Assembly: GCF_022760805.1 (NCBI RefSeq)
Contig: NZ_JAIVFL010000001.1
Coordinates: 1,426,001 to 1,490,000 of the forward strand
Reading direction: 5' to 3'
Length of the DNA: 64,000 nt
Source of the DNA: Candidatus Mycolicibacterium alkanivorans
GTDB taxonomy: Bacteria > Actinomycetota > Actinomycetes > Mycobacteriales > Mycobacteriaceae
This document shows, piece after piece, positions 17,239 to 26,211 of the stretch. Under the pieces are notes generated by a model. The model searched no databases and was not told the DNA's origin. It saw nothing but the letters and a program-made list of their open reading frames with translations. Numbering within the stretch: position 1 is the stretch's first letter; every line of letters begins with the position of its first letter. The position numbers and the translations under genes are program-made.

Positions 17239-18486
17239 GTGCGTTCGGTAGAGGAACAGCAGGCCAAGGTGGCCGCGGCTGCGGTGGCACCGCGTCCCGT
17301 TCGGGTCGCGATCGCCGAGGCGCAGGGGCTGATGTGCGCCGAGGAAGTCATCACCGAGCATCCCCTGCCGGGCTTCGATCAGGCCGCGATCGACGGCTAT
17401 GCGGTGCGCAGTGTGGACGTTCTCGGAGTCGGTGGTGAGGACGAGGACGGCGGCGGCGACATCAGTCTGCCCGTGATGGGCGTCATCGAGGCCGGCACGC
17501 GCACCCCGAGCCGGCTGCAACCCAAACAGGCCGCCCGCGTGCAGACCGGTGCGCCGATGCCCACACTGGCCGATGCGGTACTGCCGATGCGGTGGACCGA
17601 TGGCGGCCAGACCAGGGTCCGCGTGTTGCGCGGAGTCCGCTCGGGCGCCTACGTACGCCGCGCGGGTGACGACGTGCAGCCCGGTGACGTCGCGGTGCGC
17701 GCCGGGGCGATCATCGGCGCCGCGCAGGTCGGACTGCTGGCCGCGGTGGGACGCGAACGCGTGCTGGTGCACCCCCGGCCCCGGGTGACCGTCATGAGTG
17801 TCGGCGGCGAGCTGGTGGACATCAGCCGCACCCCGGGCAACGGTCAGGTGTACGACGTCAACTCCTACGCGCTGGCTGCCGCGGCGCGCGACGCGGGCGC
17901 CGAGGTCAACCGGATCGGGATCGTCAGCACCGAGCCCAAGGAACTGCGCGAGGTGGTCGAGGGCCAGCTGGGCCGCGCTGAGGTGGTGGTCATCGCCGGC
18001 GCGGTCGGCGGGGCGGCCGCCGAGGGCGTGCGCAACGTCCTGTCCGAACTCGGCGAGATGGAGGTCTCGCGGATCGCGATGCATCCGGGCTCGGTGCAGG
18101 GGTTCGGCCAGCTCGGCCGTGACTTGGTGCCGACGTTCCTGCTGCCGGCCAATCCGGTCAGCGCGCTGGTGGTGTTCGAGGTCATGGTTCGCCCGTTGAT
18201 CCGGCTGTCGCTCGGCAAGCGGCAACCGATGCGGCGTGTCGTGCGGGCGCGCGCGCTGTCGCCGATCGTTTCGGTGGCGGGTCGCAAGGGTTTCCTGCGG
18301 GGCCAGCTGATGCGCTACCAGGACACCGGCGAGTATCTGGTGCAGGCGCTCGGTGGCGCGCCGGGGGCGTCGCATCTGTTGGCGACGTTGGCCGAAGCCA
18401 ACTGCCTGGTGGTGGTGCCCACCGAGGTCGATCAGGTGCGCACCGGCGAGATGGTCGACGTCGCCTTCCTGGCTCAGCGCGGCTGA
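17239..18486 (+). CDS. moeA1: Gephyrin-like MoeA/Glp protein
   Basis: 415 residues with the MoeA architecture: [15 protein letters not shown] substrate loop, [11 protein letters not shown] (domain III entry), SVGGELVDI and the [10 protein letters not shown] region. The usual catalytic GGxS loop is changed to [13 protein letters not shown] and the MPGKP-type loop to HPGSV, so molybdenum insertion activity is doubtful. In Corynebacterium the equivalent gene (Glp) lost its enzymatic role and works with membrane protein GlpR at the divisome; the same gene pair occurs here (glpR-like at 19301). GTG 17239 follows AGAAAGG. Confidence 0.88.
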   Translation: MRSVEEQQAKVAAAAVAPRPVRVAIAEAQGLMCAEEVITEHPLPGFDQAAIDGYAVRSVDVLGVGGEDEDGGGDISLPVMGVIEAGTRTPSRLQPKQAARVQTGAPMPTLADAVLPMRWTDGGQTRVRVLRGVRSGAYVRRAGDDVQPGDVAVRAGAIIGAAQVGLLAAVGRERVLVHPRPRVTVMSVGGELVDISRTPGNGQVYDVNSYALAAAARDAGAEVNRIGIVSTEPKELREVVEGQLGRAEVVVIAGAVGGAAAEGVRNVLSELGEMEVSRIAMHPGSVQGFGQLGRDLVPTFLLPANPVSALVVFEVMVRPLIRLSLGKRQPMRRVVRARALSPIVSVAGRKGFLRGQLMRYQDTGEYLVQALGGAPGASHLLATLAEANCLVVVPTEVDQVRTGEMVDVAFLAQRG

Positions 18487-18502
18487 ACCCGGAACCGGCA
18501 CT

Positions 18503-19156
18503 GTGAACCTCTGGCGCAACAGTTCTCTTCATCCGGGCTGGCCGACCCCAATCGGTCCGTTGCGGGTGGCCGCCGGTGTCATCCGGTTGCGGCCGATCCG
18601 GATGCGCGATGCCACACAGTGGAGTCGCATCCGGCTCGCCGACCAGCCACACCTGGAACCCTGGGAACCGACAGCTGAGGTGGATTGGACTGTGCGCCAT
18701 GCCATTTCATCATGGCCGCCGGTGTGTTCGGGATTGCGTGCCGAAGCCCGCAAGGGTCGCATGCTGCCCTATGTCATCGAACTGGACGGCCAATTTTGCG
18801 GTCAGCTGACCATCGGCAACGTCACGCATGGCGCGCTGCGCTCGGCCTGGATCGGCTACTGGGTGTCCACCGCGGTCACCGGCGCGGGGGTGGCCACCGG
18901 GGCGCTGGCGCTCGGGCTCGACCACTGCTTCGGGCCGGTGACACTGCACCGCGTCGAGGCGACCGTGCGTCCCGAGAACGCGGCCAGCCGCGCGGTACTG
19001 GCCAAGGTGGGCTTCCGGGAGGAGGGCCTGCTGAAGCGGTATCTCGACGTCGACGGGGCGTGGCGCGATCACCTGCTGGTGGCCATGACGATCGAGGAGA
19101 TCGAGGGCTCGGTGGCGTCCCGTTTGGTGCAGCGCGGGTTGGCGCACTGGTCCTGA
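18503..19156 (+). CDS. rimJ: GNAT N-acetyltransferase RimJ-like
   Basis: 217 residues with the RimJ/RimL-type GNAT fold: LRPIRMRDATQWSRIR, acceptor strand GQLTIGNV, IGYWVSTAVTGAGVATGAL (acetyl-CoA pyrophosphate loop) and ATVRPENAASRAVLAKVGFREEG. The family acetylates N-termini of ribosomal or other proteins. GTG 18503 lies 16 bases after the moeA stop. Conserved neighbour of glp and glpR in mycobacteria (Rv0995). Confidence 0.93.
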   Translation: MNLWRNSSLHPGWPTPIGPLRVAAGVIRLRPIRMRDATQWSRIRLADQPHLEPWEPTAEVDWTVRHAISSWPPVCSGLRAEARKGRMLPYVIELDGQFCGQLTIGNVTHGALRSAWIGYWVSTAVTGAGVATGALALGLDHCFGPVTLHRVEATVRPENAASRAVLAKVGFREEGLLKRYLDVDGAWRDHLLVAMTIEEIEGSVASRLVQRGLAHWS

Positions 19157-19300
19157 CTCCCCCGCCATCTGTTACTAATGTGACTTTTGTGGCTGTTGGT
19201 GCTTGTCAACCGCTAATTACAAGTGTGTAATTGTCTCCGGCGCGCCGTCGCGGGTTGCGTAGGTCGCGGACCTAGCCTGGACGGGAAAGGAGCAGGCACC

Positions 19301-20395
19301 ATGCCAAGCATCCCCCAGTCATTGCTCTGGATCTCACTTGTGGTGCTCTGGTTGTTCGTGTTGGTCCCCATGCTCATCAGCAAGCGCGACGCCGTGCGCC
19401 GGACGAGTGACGTCGCCCTGGCCACCCGGGTGCTCAACGGCGGCGACAAGTCGCGGCTGCTCAAGCGCAAGGGCCGCCCGGCAGCCGGACACCGGCACGA
19501 TCCCGACTGGCAGCGCGAAGAAGACGAGTTCGACGATCTTGACTCCGACGACGAGGTGGCGCCCGTGCGCACCCGCGCTGTCGTCGTCGTGGCGGCGGTC
19601 GCCGAGGAGATCATCGAGGAGCCCGACTACCTCGATGTCGACGTGGTCGACGAGGATTCCGGTGCGCTTCCGGTAGGCGGCGGCGCGACGAGGTCCGCCG
19701 TTGTCCAGCCCAGCCTGTTCGACGATGTCGTAATCCCGGTGGTCGAGGCTGAGCCCGTCGAGGCCGTCGGTGCTGTTGCGGCCGACGCGTCCGAGGACAT
19801 CGACGAAGAAGAGACCATCGCAGAGGGCGATTCCACCGATCAGTTCCAGACGATCGCCGACGACGAGCAGCCGCAGGACGGTACCGCCGACGAGTACGAA
19901 TATGTCGAGGACACTTCGGGTTTGGAGGCCGAGGAGGAGTCGCCGATGGCTGTGACGCCGGGCGCGGGCCGCTCGCGACGCCTGGAATCGTCGACGGCCG
20001 CGGCCGTGACCGCGCGCAAGTACCGCTTCCGCAAGCGGATGCTGATGGGCATGTCGGCGGTCATGATCCTGACGGCCGTGCTGGCCTTCACCCTGAGCGC
20101 GGACCTGTGGTGGGCCTGCGTCAGCAGCGCCGTGGTGACCATCCTGTACCTGGCATATCTTCGCCGGCAGACCCGCATCGAGGAGCGAGTGCGTCGACGC
20201 CGTCAGCAGCGGAGGGCGCGCTCGCGGCTCGGGGTGGAAAACACCGAGGACCGCGAGTTCGATGTGGTGCCGTCCCGGCTGCGCCGGCCGGGGGCCGCCG
20301 TCCTGGAGATCGACGACGAGGACCCCATCTTCGAGCACCTCGACGAGGTGCCGTTCGCGCGGCAATACGACCTGCCTCGGGCCGCCGGCCAGTAG
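19301..20395 (+). CDS. GlpR/SepX-like membrane protein (Rv0996-like)
   Basis: 364 residues. The ATG at 19301 is chosen because AAAGGAG lies 7-13 bases upstream and the N-terminus MPSIPQSLLWISLVVLWLFVLVPM forms the first span. A ~210-residue very acidic, probably disordered cytoplasmic region (runs such as DEFDDLDSDDEV) is followed by two adjacent spans (about 245-290) and a basic segment. Orthologs are SepX of Streptomyces and GlpR of Corynebacterium, membrane proteins acting at cell division; GlpR binds the gephyrin-like Glp. The same pairing with moeA/glp argues for that role. Confidence 0.85.
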   Translation: MPSIPQSLLWISLVVLWLFVLVPMLISKRDAVRRTSDVALATRVLNGGDKSRLLKRKGRPAAGHRHDPDWQREEDEFDDLDSDDEVAPVRTRAVVVVAAVAEEIIEEPDYLDVDVVDEDSGALPVGGGATRSAVVQPSLFDDVVIPVVEAEPVEAVGAVAADASEDIDEEETIAEGDSTDQFQTIADDEQPQDGTADEYEYVEDTSGLEAEEESPMAVTPGAGRSRRLESSTAAAVTARKYRFRKRMLMGMSAVMILTAVLAFTLSADLWWACVSSAVVTILYLAYLRRQTRIEERVRRRRQQRRARSRLGVENTEDREFDVVPSRLRRPGAAVLEIDDEDPIFEHLDEVPFARQYDLPRAAGQ

Positions 20396-20442
20396 GCCGT
20401 TTCAGCTGGCGGGCGTCGTGCTGGTAGCCTGCTAGCGACCAA

Positions 20443-20518
20443 GGGGCTATGGCGCAGTTGGTAGCGCGACTCGTTCGCATCGAGTAGGTCGGGAGTTCGA
20501 TTCTCCCTAGCTCCACCA
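20443..20518 (+). tRNA. tRNA-Ala (anticodon CGC)
   Basis: Acceptor arms GGGGCTA and TAGCTCC pair perfectly, with a GCGC D-stem, anticodon stem ACTCG/CGAGT around loop TTCGCAT (anticodon CGC), five-base variable loop and GGGAG/CTCCC T-stem. Discriminator A at 20515 and an encoded CCA at 20516-20518. It marks the left edge of an insertion relative to the M. tuberculosis order. Confidence 0.96.
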
Positions 20519-20767
20519 GGTATTCCGCAAGCTGACCGTTCTGGTGCTGTGATTGCACCGCGGTCGTGATCGGCGCTTCTGGCGTAGTCCCGACTGCAGT
20601 CTCGCCGGCGGAGGCCTGGCATGACTGCTGGCGTCATCGTTCTGCATCGATGACACCATCTGCCCCACCCGTCACGACCTCGGTGAACTGCCGTAGCGGT
20701 GTCCGCGTGGCGCCGCGGCAGGCTTTCCTTCGTTCGATACCCTGGCCCGCATCCGACGAAAGAGACA
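20519..20767. other. Spacer between tRNA-Ala and helZ-like gene
   Basis: No gene is recognisable in these 249 bases. A GATACCCT-type -10 element near 20737 is a possible helZ promoter. I do not see a second copy of the tRNA 3' end here or further into the accessory segment. Confidence 0.4.
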
Positions 20768-20773
20768 ATGTCC

Positions 20774-23700
20774 ATGTTGGTCTTGCACGGGTTCTGGTCC
20801 GCCTCGAATGGGTTGTGCCTGTGGGCCGAGGATTCCACGCTGACGGTGACGAGCTCCAGCGACGCGTTGCGTTCGGCGCGCCCACATCCGTTCGCCGCGC
20901 CCGCTGACGCGATCGCCGCGATCCACGCCGGCAAGCCGGCCGCCGCGGTTCTGTTGCTGCCGTCGTTGCGGAAGTCGCCGCTGGACTCACCGGAGCTGTT
21001 CCGGGTCACGCCGCGCCCGGCACCAAGATCCGAAGCCGTCCTGCTGTCTTGGACGGTTCCGGTGATGTCGCTGCCCGCCGCGTCGGCGCTGACCGCGCTG
21101 GACGAGCCTGCCGCCGACGTGCGCTACGGCGCTTCCGTGGCGTATCTCGCCGACCTGGCGCTCTTCGCGCGGGAGCTGGTGGAGCGCGGCCGGGTCCTGC
21201 CCGCGCTCTCCTGCGATGAACACGGGCCGGCCGCGATCTGGCGTCCGGTGGTTCAGGGTCCCGACATCGTGACCCTGAACTCGCTGATCGCCGCGATGCC
21301 ACCGGTGTGCCGGGCCGAGCCGGAGACCCAGGACGGCCATGAGCTGGCCACTTCGGCGTTGAATGCATTCGTCGATGCGGCGGTGCGGTCGCGGTTGCCG
21401 GCCGGGATCGACTTGCTGCCGCCCCGGCGCGGCCGCCGCCCGAAACACGTTCCAGCCGAAGAAGCCTGGCTGGCCGCGCTGACCGCTCCGGATGGGCGGT
21501 TCGATTCGGACCCAGGCGAACTCGACGAGCTGGCCGAGGCGTTGCAGCCGTGGGACGCGATCGGTGCCGACGAGCCAGGCCCGGCCAGGGCGATGTTCCG
21601 GCTCACCGACACCGAGGGGCCGCACGGCCAACAGCCCGCCTGGCGGTTGGAGTTCCTGCTGCAATCTATGGCCGACCCCAGCCTGTTGGTGCCGGCGGAG
21701 CAGACCTGGGACGAAGACGGCAGCCTGCGCCGATGGCTGGACCGGCCCCAGGAACTCCTGCTCGGCGAGTTGGGCCGCGCCGTCCGGATCTACCCCGAAC
21801 TGGCGCCCGCCCTGCGCACCGCACGTCCCTCCGAAATTCTCCTGGACACCGACGGCGCCTACCACTTCCTGTCCACCGCAGCGCCCCTGCTCGACGAGGC
21901 GGGGTTCGGTGTTCTGCTGCCGGCATGGTGGGACCGGCGGCGCAGGCTCGGCATCGCCGTCTCGGCGCACACGCCGGTCGATGGGATAGTCCGCGGCACA
22001 AGCAGATTCGGCCGCGATCAGCTGATCGATTTCCAGTGGAAACTCGCGGTCGGCGACGACACCCTGACCGACGACGAGATCGCCGCGCTCGCCGAGACCA
22101 AGGCCCCGCTGATCCGGCTGCGCGGCCAGTGGGTGGCAGTCGACCCTGAGCAGCTACGTCGCGGGGTGGAGTTCCTGGCGCGCAATCCCACCGGCCAAGC
22201 GACCACGGCCGAGATCCTCGCGCTGGCCGCCAGCCATCCCGCCGACACCGACACTCCGCTGGAAGTCACCGCTGTGCGCGCCGACGGCTGGCTCGGCGAC
22301 CTGCTCAGCGGGGCGGCAGCCCAGTCGTTGCGGCCGCTGGCACCCCCGCCGGAGTTCGCCGCGGTGCTGCGTCCCTACCAGCAGCGCGGGCTGTCCTGGC
22401 TGGCCTTCCTATCCTCGCTGGGGCTGGGCAGCTGCCTGGCCGACGATATGGGGCTGGGCAAGACCGTGCAGTTGCTTGCCCTGGAGTCCGCGCAACGTCA
22501 CGACGAACCCGGTACCGGGCCCACACTGCTGCTGTGCCCGATGTCGTTGGTCGGCAACTGGCAACGGGAAGCCGCGAAATTCGCACCGGCACTGCGGGTT
22601 TATGCCCACCATGGCACGGCTCGGCTGCGCGGTGACGCGCTGCGCGAGCATCTTGCCGACATCGACGTCGTGGTCACCACCTACGCCACCGCGACCCGCG
22701 ATATCGACGAGCTCGCCGCATTCCGGTGGAACCGCGTGGTGCTCGATGAGGCGCAGGCGGTCAAGAACAGCCTGTCCCGCGGGGCCAAGGCGGTGCGGCG
22801 ATTGGAGGCGGCGCACCGGGTGGCGCTCACCGGAACCCCGGTCGAAAACCGGCTCGCCGAGCTGTGGTCCATCATGGACTTCCTCAACCCCGGCCTGCTC
22901 GGCTCGTCGGAGGTCTTCCGCACCAGGTTTGCGATCCCGGTCGAGAAGTACGGCCAGACCGAGCCGGCCGAGCGGCTGCGCAAGATCACCCGCCCCTACG
23001 TCCTGCGCCGGCTCAAGACCGACCCGACGATCATCGACGATCTGCCGGAGAAGATCGAGATCAAGCAGTACTGCCAGCTCACCGCCGAACAGGCATCGCT
23101 GTATCAATCCATCGTCGACGAGATGATGGAGAAGATCGAGAACACCGAGGGCATCGAGCGGCGCGGCAACGTGCTCGCCGCGATGGCCAAGCTCAAACAG
23201 GTTTGCAACCATCCCGCGCAACTGCTGCACGACCGTTCGCCGGTCGGTGCGCGATCGGGTAAAGTCATCCGGCTCGAGGAGATCCTGGAGGAGATCCTCG
23301 CCGAGGGCGACCGGGTGCTGTGCTTCACCCAATTCACCGAATTCGCCCAGATGCTCGTGCCGCACCTGGCCGCACGGTTCGGGCAGGACGTGGCCTACCT
23401 GCACGGCGGCACCCCGAAGAATCGGCGCGACCAGATGGTGGCGCGCTTCCAATCCGGTGATGGGCCATCGATCTTCCTACTGTCGCTGAAGGCCGGTGGC
23501 ACCGGGCTCAATCTCACCGCGGCCAATCACGTTGTCCACCTCGACCGCTGGTGGAACCCGGCGGTGGAGAACCAAGCCACCGATCGCGCGTTCCGCATCG
23601 GCCAGAAGCGAAAGGTCCAGGTGCGCAAGTTCATCTGCACCGGCACGCTCGAAGAGAAAATCGACGACATGATCGAGAAAAAGAAGGCGCTGGCCGATCT

Positions 23701-23794
23701 TGTGGTCGGTGACGGGGAAGGCTGGCTGACAGAGTTGTCCACCGGCGATCTGCGCAAGCTGTTCGCCCTGTCCGAGGGGGCCGTTGGTGAGTGA
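20774..23794 (+). CDS. helZ: SNF2-family helicase HelZ-like
   Basis: 1006 residues from ATG 20774 (ATG 20768 also possible). The N-terminal half (about 1-510) is the family-specific region ending in the SNF2_N-associated DUF. The C-terminal half is a full SNF2/Rad54-type motor: Walker A DDMGLGKTVQ, DEAQ box LDEAQAVKN, ALTGTPVENRLAELWS, helicase C LCFTQFTEFAQ, SLKAGGTGLNL and motif VI QATDRAFRIGQKR. All ATPase motifs are intact. It corresponds to M. tuberculosis HelZ (Rv2101), which there also precedes a SWIM protein (Rv2102) and a toxin-antitoxin pair, but at a different chromosomal site. Likely translocates on dsDNA; role unknown. Confidence 0.93.
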   Translation: MLVLHGFWSASNGLCLWAEDSTLTVTSSSDALRSARPHPFAAPADAIAAIHAGKPAAAVLLLPSLRKSPLDSPELFRVTPRPAPRSEAVLLSWTVPVMSLPAASALTALDEPAADVRYGASVAYLADLALFARELVERGRVLPALSCDEHGPAAIWRPVVQGPDIVTLNSLIAAMPPVCRAEPETQDGHELATSALNAFVDAAVRSRLPAGIDLLPPRRGRRPKHVPAEEAWLAALTAPDGRFDSDPGELDELAEALQPWDAIGADEPGPARAMFRLTDTEGPHGQQPAWRLEFLLQSMADPSLLVPAEQTWDEDGSLRRWLDRPQELLLGELGRAVRIYPELAPALRTARPSEILLDTDGAYHFLSTAAPLLDEAGFGVLLPAWWDRRRRLGIAVSAHTPVDGIVRGTSRFGRDQLIDFQWKLAVGDDTLTDDEIAALAETKAPLIRLRGQWVAVDPEQLRRGVEFLARNPTGQATTAEILALAASHPADTDTPLEVTAVRADGWLGDLLSGAAAQSLRPLAPPPEFAAVLRPYQQRGLSWLAFLSSLGLGSCLADDMGLGKTVQLLALESAQRHDEPGTGPTLLLCPMSLVGNWQREAAKFAPALRVYAHHGTARLRGDALREHLADIDVVVTTYATATRDIDELAAFRWNRVVLDEAQAVKNSLSRGAKAVRRLEAAHRVALTGTPVENRLAELWSIMDFLNPGLLGSSEVFRTRFAIPVEKYGQTEPAERLRKITRPYVLRRLKTDPTIIDDLPEKIEIKQYCQLTAEQASLYQSIVDEMMEKIENTEGIERRGNVLAAMAKLKQVCNHPAQLLHDRSPVGARSGKVIRLEEILEEILAEGDRVLCFTQFTEFAQMLVPHLAARFGQDVAYLHGGTPKNRRDQMVARFQSGDGPSIFLLSLKAGGTGLNLTAANHVVHLDRWWNPAVENQATDRAFRIGQKRKVQVRKFICTGTLEEKIDDMIEKKKALADLVVGDGEGWLTELSTGDLRKLFALSEGAVGE

Positions 23795-24608
23795 CTGGTT
23801 CCCGCCGCCGTCGCGGCCCCGCTCGGTCGACGGCGGCCTCAAAGCCCGCAGCATCCGCGGCGAAATCGCCCAGACCTGGTGGTCCAAGCGGTTCATCGAG
23901 GTGCTCGAAGGCATCGGAATGGGCAGCCGGCTTGAACGCGGGCGCAGTTATGCCCGCAAGGGGCAGGTGATCTCGATGGATGTGGGTCCGGGGTTGGTCA
24001 CCGCACGAGTGCAGGGCAGCCGGGTGCGCCCCTATCGGGTGCGCATCGGCATCGGTGCCTTCGACAAGAGCGAGTGGGCGCAGGTAGAGGGTGCGTTGGC
24101 CGAAAACGCTTGGTATGCCGCCGCTTTACTCGCCGGAGAGATGCCAGAGGATATCGAAGAAGTCTTCGCCGGGCTGGGGCTTCCGCTGTTCCCGGCGACC
24201 CCTCGGGAGCTGTCGCTGGACTGCTCCTGCCCGGATGCCGCGGTGCCGTGCAAGCACCTTGCCGCGACGTTCTACCTGTTGGCCGAGTCGTTTGACGGTG
24301 ATCCGTTCGCCATCCTCGCCTGGCGTGGACGCGAGCGTGAGGATCTGCTGGCGAATCTGCAGGCGGCCCGGTCGCAGGGTCGCCCGGCTGCCGATCGTGC
24401 CGAGCCGCCGGGGCGGCCGCTCACCGATTGTCTTGATTCCTATTTCATTCGGCAGGCCGACCTCCCATCGCCAGGCCCGCGGGCGACGTTGTCGACGGCA
24501 TTGCTCGATCAGCTTCCCGATGTCACTGTCGGGGTGCGCGGCCGGCCGCTGGTCGAGATCCTGCGGCCCGCGTATGCCGCGCTGGGCGAAGGCGGAGGTG
24601 ACCGGTAA
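23787..24608 (+). CDS. SWIM zinc-finger protein (Rv2102-like)
   Basis: 273 residues from GTG 23787, which overlaps the helZ stop by eight bases, so the two are translationally coupled. The SWIM motif CSCPDAAVPCKHLA (CxC...CxH) is intact at about residues 150-165, preceded by a strand-rich region with WWSKRFIEVLEGIG and SYARKGQVISMDVGPG. SWIM domains bind DNA or proteins and are regular partners of HelZ-type SNF2 ATPases in bacteria. A joint role in DNA handling is inferred from coupling only. Confidence 0.9.
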   Translation: MSDWFPPPSRPRSVDGGLKARSIRGEIAQTWWSKRFIEVLEGIGMGSRLERGRSYARKGQVISMDVGPGLVTARVQGSRVRPYRVRIGIGAFDKSEWAQVEGALAENAWYAAALLAGEMPEDIEEVFAGLGLPLFPATPRELSLDCSCPDAAVPCKHLAATFYLLAESFDGDPFAILAWRGREREDLLANLQAARSQGRPAADRAEPPGRPLTDCLDSYFIRQADLPSPGPRATLSTALLDQLPDVTVGVRGRPLVEILRPAYAALGEGGGDR

Positions 24609-24655
24609 TCGGCCCGTTCGACGGCCCGCCGCCGCCGTCCCGGCGAGTTCCAACG

Positions 24656-24985
24656 TCACCCAGAGCAGTCGACCGCGACTTCGAGAGCCGTGCAGATGGC
24701 GCGCATCCGCGTCTCGGCAAGTCGGCCCAGCCGATTCACCAACACCCCGACCGAGACACTTTCGACAGAGTCCAGATTCACCGCGGAGCGGCGCGGGATC
24801 GGGTCGGAATCCGGTTCGAGGACGACCTCGCTGGCCAGCCCCCGGATGGTTGTCGTGCACGGTGCGACGAGTGTCCGTTTGAGCCGAGGGATCGCCGCGT
24901 CGCGCGAGAGCACAACGACTGGGCGTCGGCCGATCCCGGCCATTTCACACCACCACACCTCTCCGCGTGCCGGAAGTGCGCTCAC
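24656..24985 (-). CDS. MazF/PemK-family toxin
   Basis: 109 residues from GTG 24985, which overlaps the antitoxin stop as GTGA. Family features: [23 protein letters not shown] (first strands with the catalytic Arg context), [21 protein letters not shown] and [16 protein letters not shown]. MazF toxins are sequence-specific RNases that stop translation. The promoter-distal position behind the antitoxin is typical. Which of the many mycobacterial MazF types it is cannot be told by eye. Confidence 0.88.
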   Translation of the reverse strand: MSALPARGEVWWCEMAGIGRRPVVVLSRDAAIPRLKRTLVAPCTTTIRGLASEVVLEPDSDPIPRRSAVNLDSVESVSVGVLVNRLGRLAETRMRAICTALEVAVDCSG

Positions 24986-25218
24986 GAGGCGCCGGCCATC
25001 CGGCGCCAGGACGCCAGGTCGCCCCACTCGTCGGGCTCGTCAAGCGGGTGCTCGTCGTAGCCCGCATAGCTCGCGTCGATCTCGGCCGATCGGTGCCGAG
25101 CAAGTAATGCCCCGAGGGCCTCATCGATGAGAGCAGCGTCAGTGATTCCTGCCCGCACGCCGCGTGCACTGCTCAACAGCCCGGCGTCGACAGTGGTACT
25201 CAGGCGTATGCGATTCAT
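24982..25218 (-). CDS. MazE-type antitoxin
   Basis: 78 residues: a ribbon-helix-helix-like N-terminus ([21 protein letters not shown]) and an acidic, Trp-containing C-terminus ([17 protein letters not shown]) that would bind the toxin. It resembles mycobacterial MazE antitoxins closely. The direct repeat CATGCCAC (25216-25223 and 25227-25234) spans the start codon, 11 bases apart, and could be the autoregulatory operator. Confidence 0.88.
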   Translation of the reverse strand: MNRIRLSTTVDAGLLSSARGVRAGITDAALIDEALGALLARHRSAEIDASYAGYDEHPLDEPDEWGDLASWRRMAGAS

Positions 25219-25291
25219 GCCACTAGCATGCCACGGTCACGCCAGAAACGGTTCAGGTGCTTTCGAGCCGGATCCAGCTCGCCAACTCTCG

Positions 25292-26161
25292 CTACCGCAC
25301 CACCAGCACCGGGCATTCGGCGTGATGGATCAGGTTCTGGCTGACCGAGCCGAGGATCGAGTCGGCGAGGCTCCCGCGGCCATGGCTGCCGACGACCACA
25401 AGCTGGGCCTCCCGGGACAGGTCGGTGAGCCCCTTTGCCGGGCTGACGTCCTGAAAGACCTGGCTCACATGGGCGTTTCGGTACTTGCGGGCGAACGGTT
25501 CGACCAACTCGTCCATCCGCTGACGCTGCTGGGACTGCAACAGATCGAGCAGCTGCCAGTCCATGTACCCCTGGCTGTAGCCGAGGCCGACCGCGGCGCC
25601 GATCTCCCACATGTGCACTACCGTCAGCGGTGCATGCAGCATCGTGGCGATGTCGAACGCTTCGGCGACTGCGCGGGTCGACCCGTCCGACTCATCGACG
25701 CCCACGACGACGGGCAGCGGCTTGCCGGTCCGCTTGGCGACCGGTTGTCGCCAGACCACGACGGGACAGTGCGCCCGATGCGCGATCCTGACGGCGTGCC
25801 CGCCCAGCGCGCGATGATCCGTCGCACCGCTGCCCACCACCAGAAGCCGCGCGGATTGCGAGGCGTCGCTCAAGGCTGTCGCGACCGCGCCTTTGACGGC
25901 CGCCGTGCGGATCGCAAGGTCGGGATGCGCCGACCGCACGGCCGCCGCCGCAGCGGCGAGCACCCGGTCGCCGTCAGCGCTCCGGTCGCCGTCAGCGCTC
26001 CGGTCGGCTTCAGCGGGTGGGTCGGCACTGGCGAAATGCCAGTCCAGCTTTGGGCCGCGTGCAGGAGCGTCAGCGGAACCGCGTGTCTGGCGGCGAACTC
26101 GGCGGCCCAGTGGGCCGCACCATGGCCAAGCGGCCGGGACCAACGGCTCTATGACAGTCAA
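25292..26161 (-). CDS. Universal stress protein, first domain damaged by frameshift
   Basis: Two Usp domains are present. The second (from VVVGVDESDGSTRAVAEAF to the end) is complete with the ATP-binding GSHGRGSLADSILGSVS motif. In the first, the strand-helix segment HWAAEFAARHAVPLTLLHAAQ is encoded in a different frame (near 26045-26120) from the rest, and the usual VVVGxDGS start is missing. Translation from TTG 26161 would give an aberrant N-terminus. The gene may be a recent pseudogene or make a shortened protein. An 18-bp perfect tandem repeat (25965-26000) lies inside. Confidence 0.65.
   Translation of the reverse strand: MTVIEPLVPAAWPWCGPLGRRVRRQTRGSADAPARGPKLDWHFASADPPAEADRSADGDRSADGDRVLAAAAAAVRSAHPDLAIRTAAVKGAVATALSDASQSARLLVVGSGATDHRALGGHAVRIAHRAHCPVVVWRQPVAKRTGKPLPVVVGVDESDGSTRAVAEAFDIATMLHAPLTVVHMWEIGAAVGLGYSQGYMDWQLLDLLQSQQRQRMDELVEPFARKYRNAHVSQVFQDVSPAKGLTDLSREAQLVVVGSHGRGSLADSILGSVSQNLIHHAECPVLVVR
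25965..26000. repeat. Two perfect 18-bp tandem repeats in the Usp gene
   Basis: CGGTCGCCGTCAGCGCTC occurs twice in a row (25965-25982 and 25983-26000), with a third partial copy to 26015. It encodes RSADGD repeats in the linker of the first Usp domain and suggests recent slippage in an already damaged gene. Confidence 0.93.
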
Positions 26162-26211
26162 CCGGGCAGGGGCAACCTTGAACGATGCGTGACGCTGGGA
26201 GGGGTACGTCG

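Noticed and set aside
15597..17354. 585-codon open minus-strand frame covering galU
   Set aside because: Only the part below about 16202 matches 5-formyl-THF cyclo-ligase; the rest is the antisense shadow of galU.
24609..24655. Possible extra regulatory element between the SWIM gene and mazF
   Set aside because: The 47-base gap between convergent genes shows no stem or motif above background.
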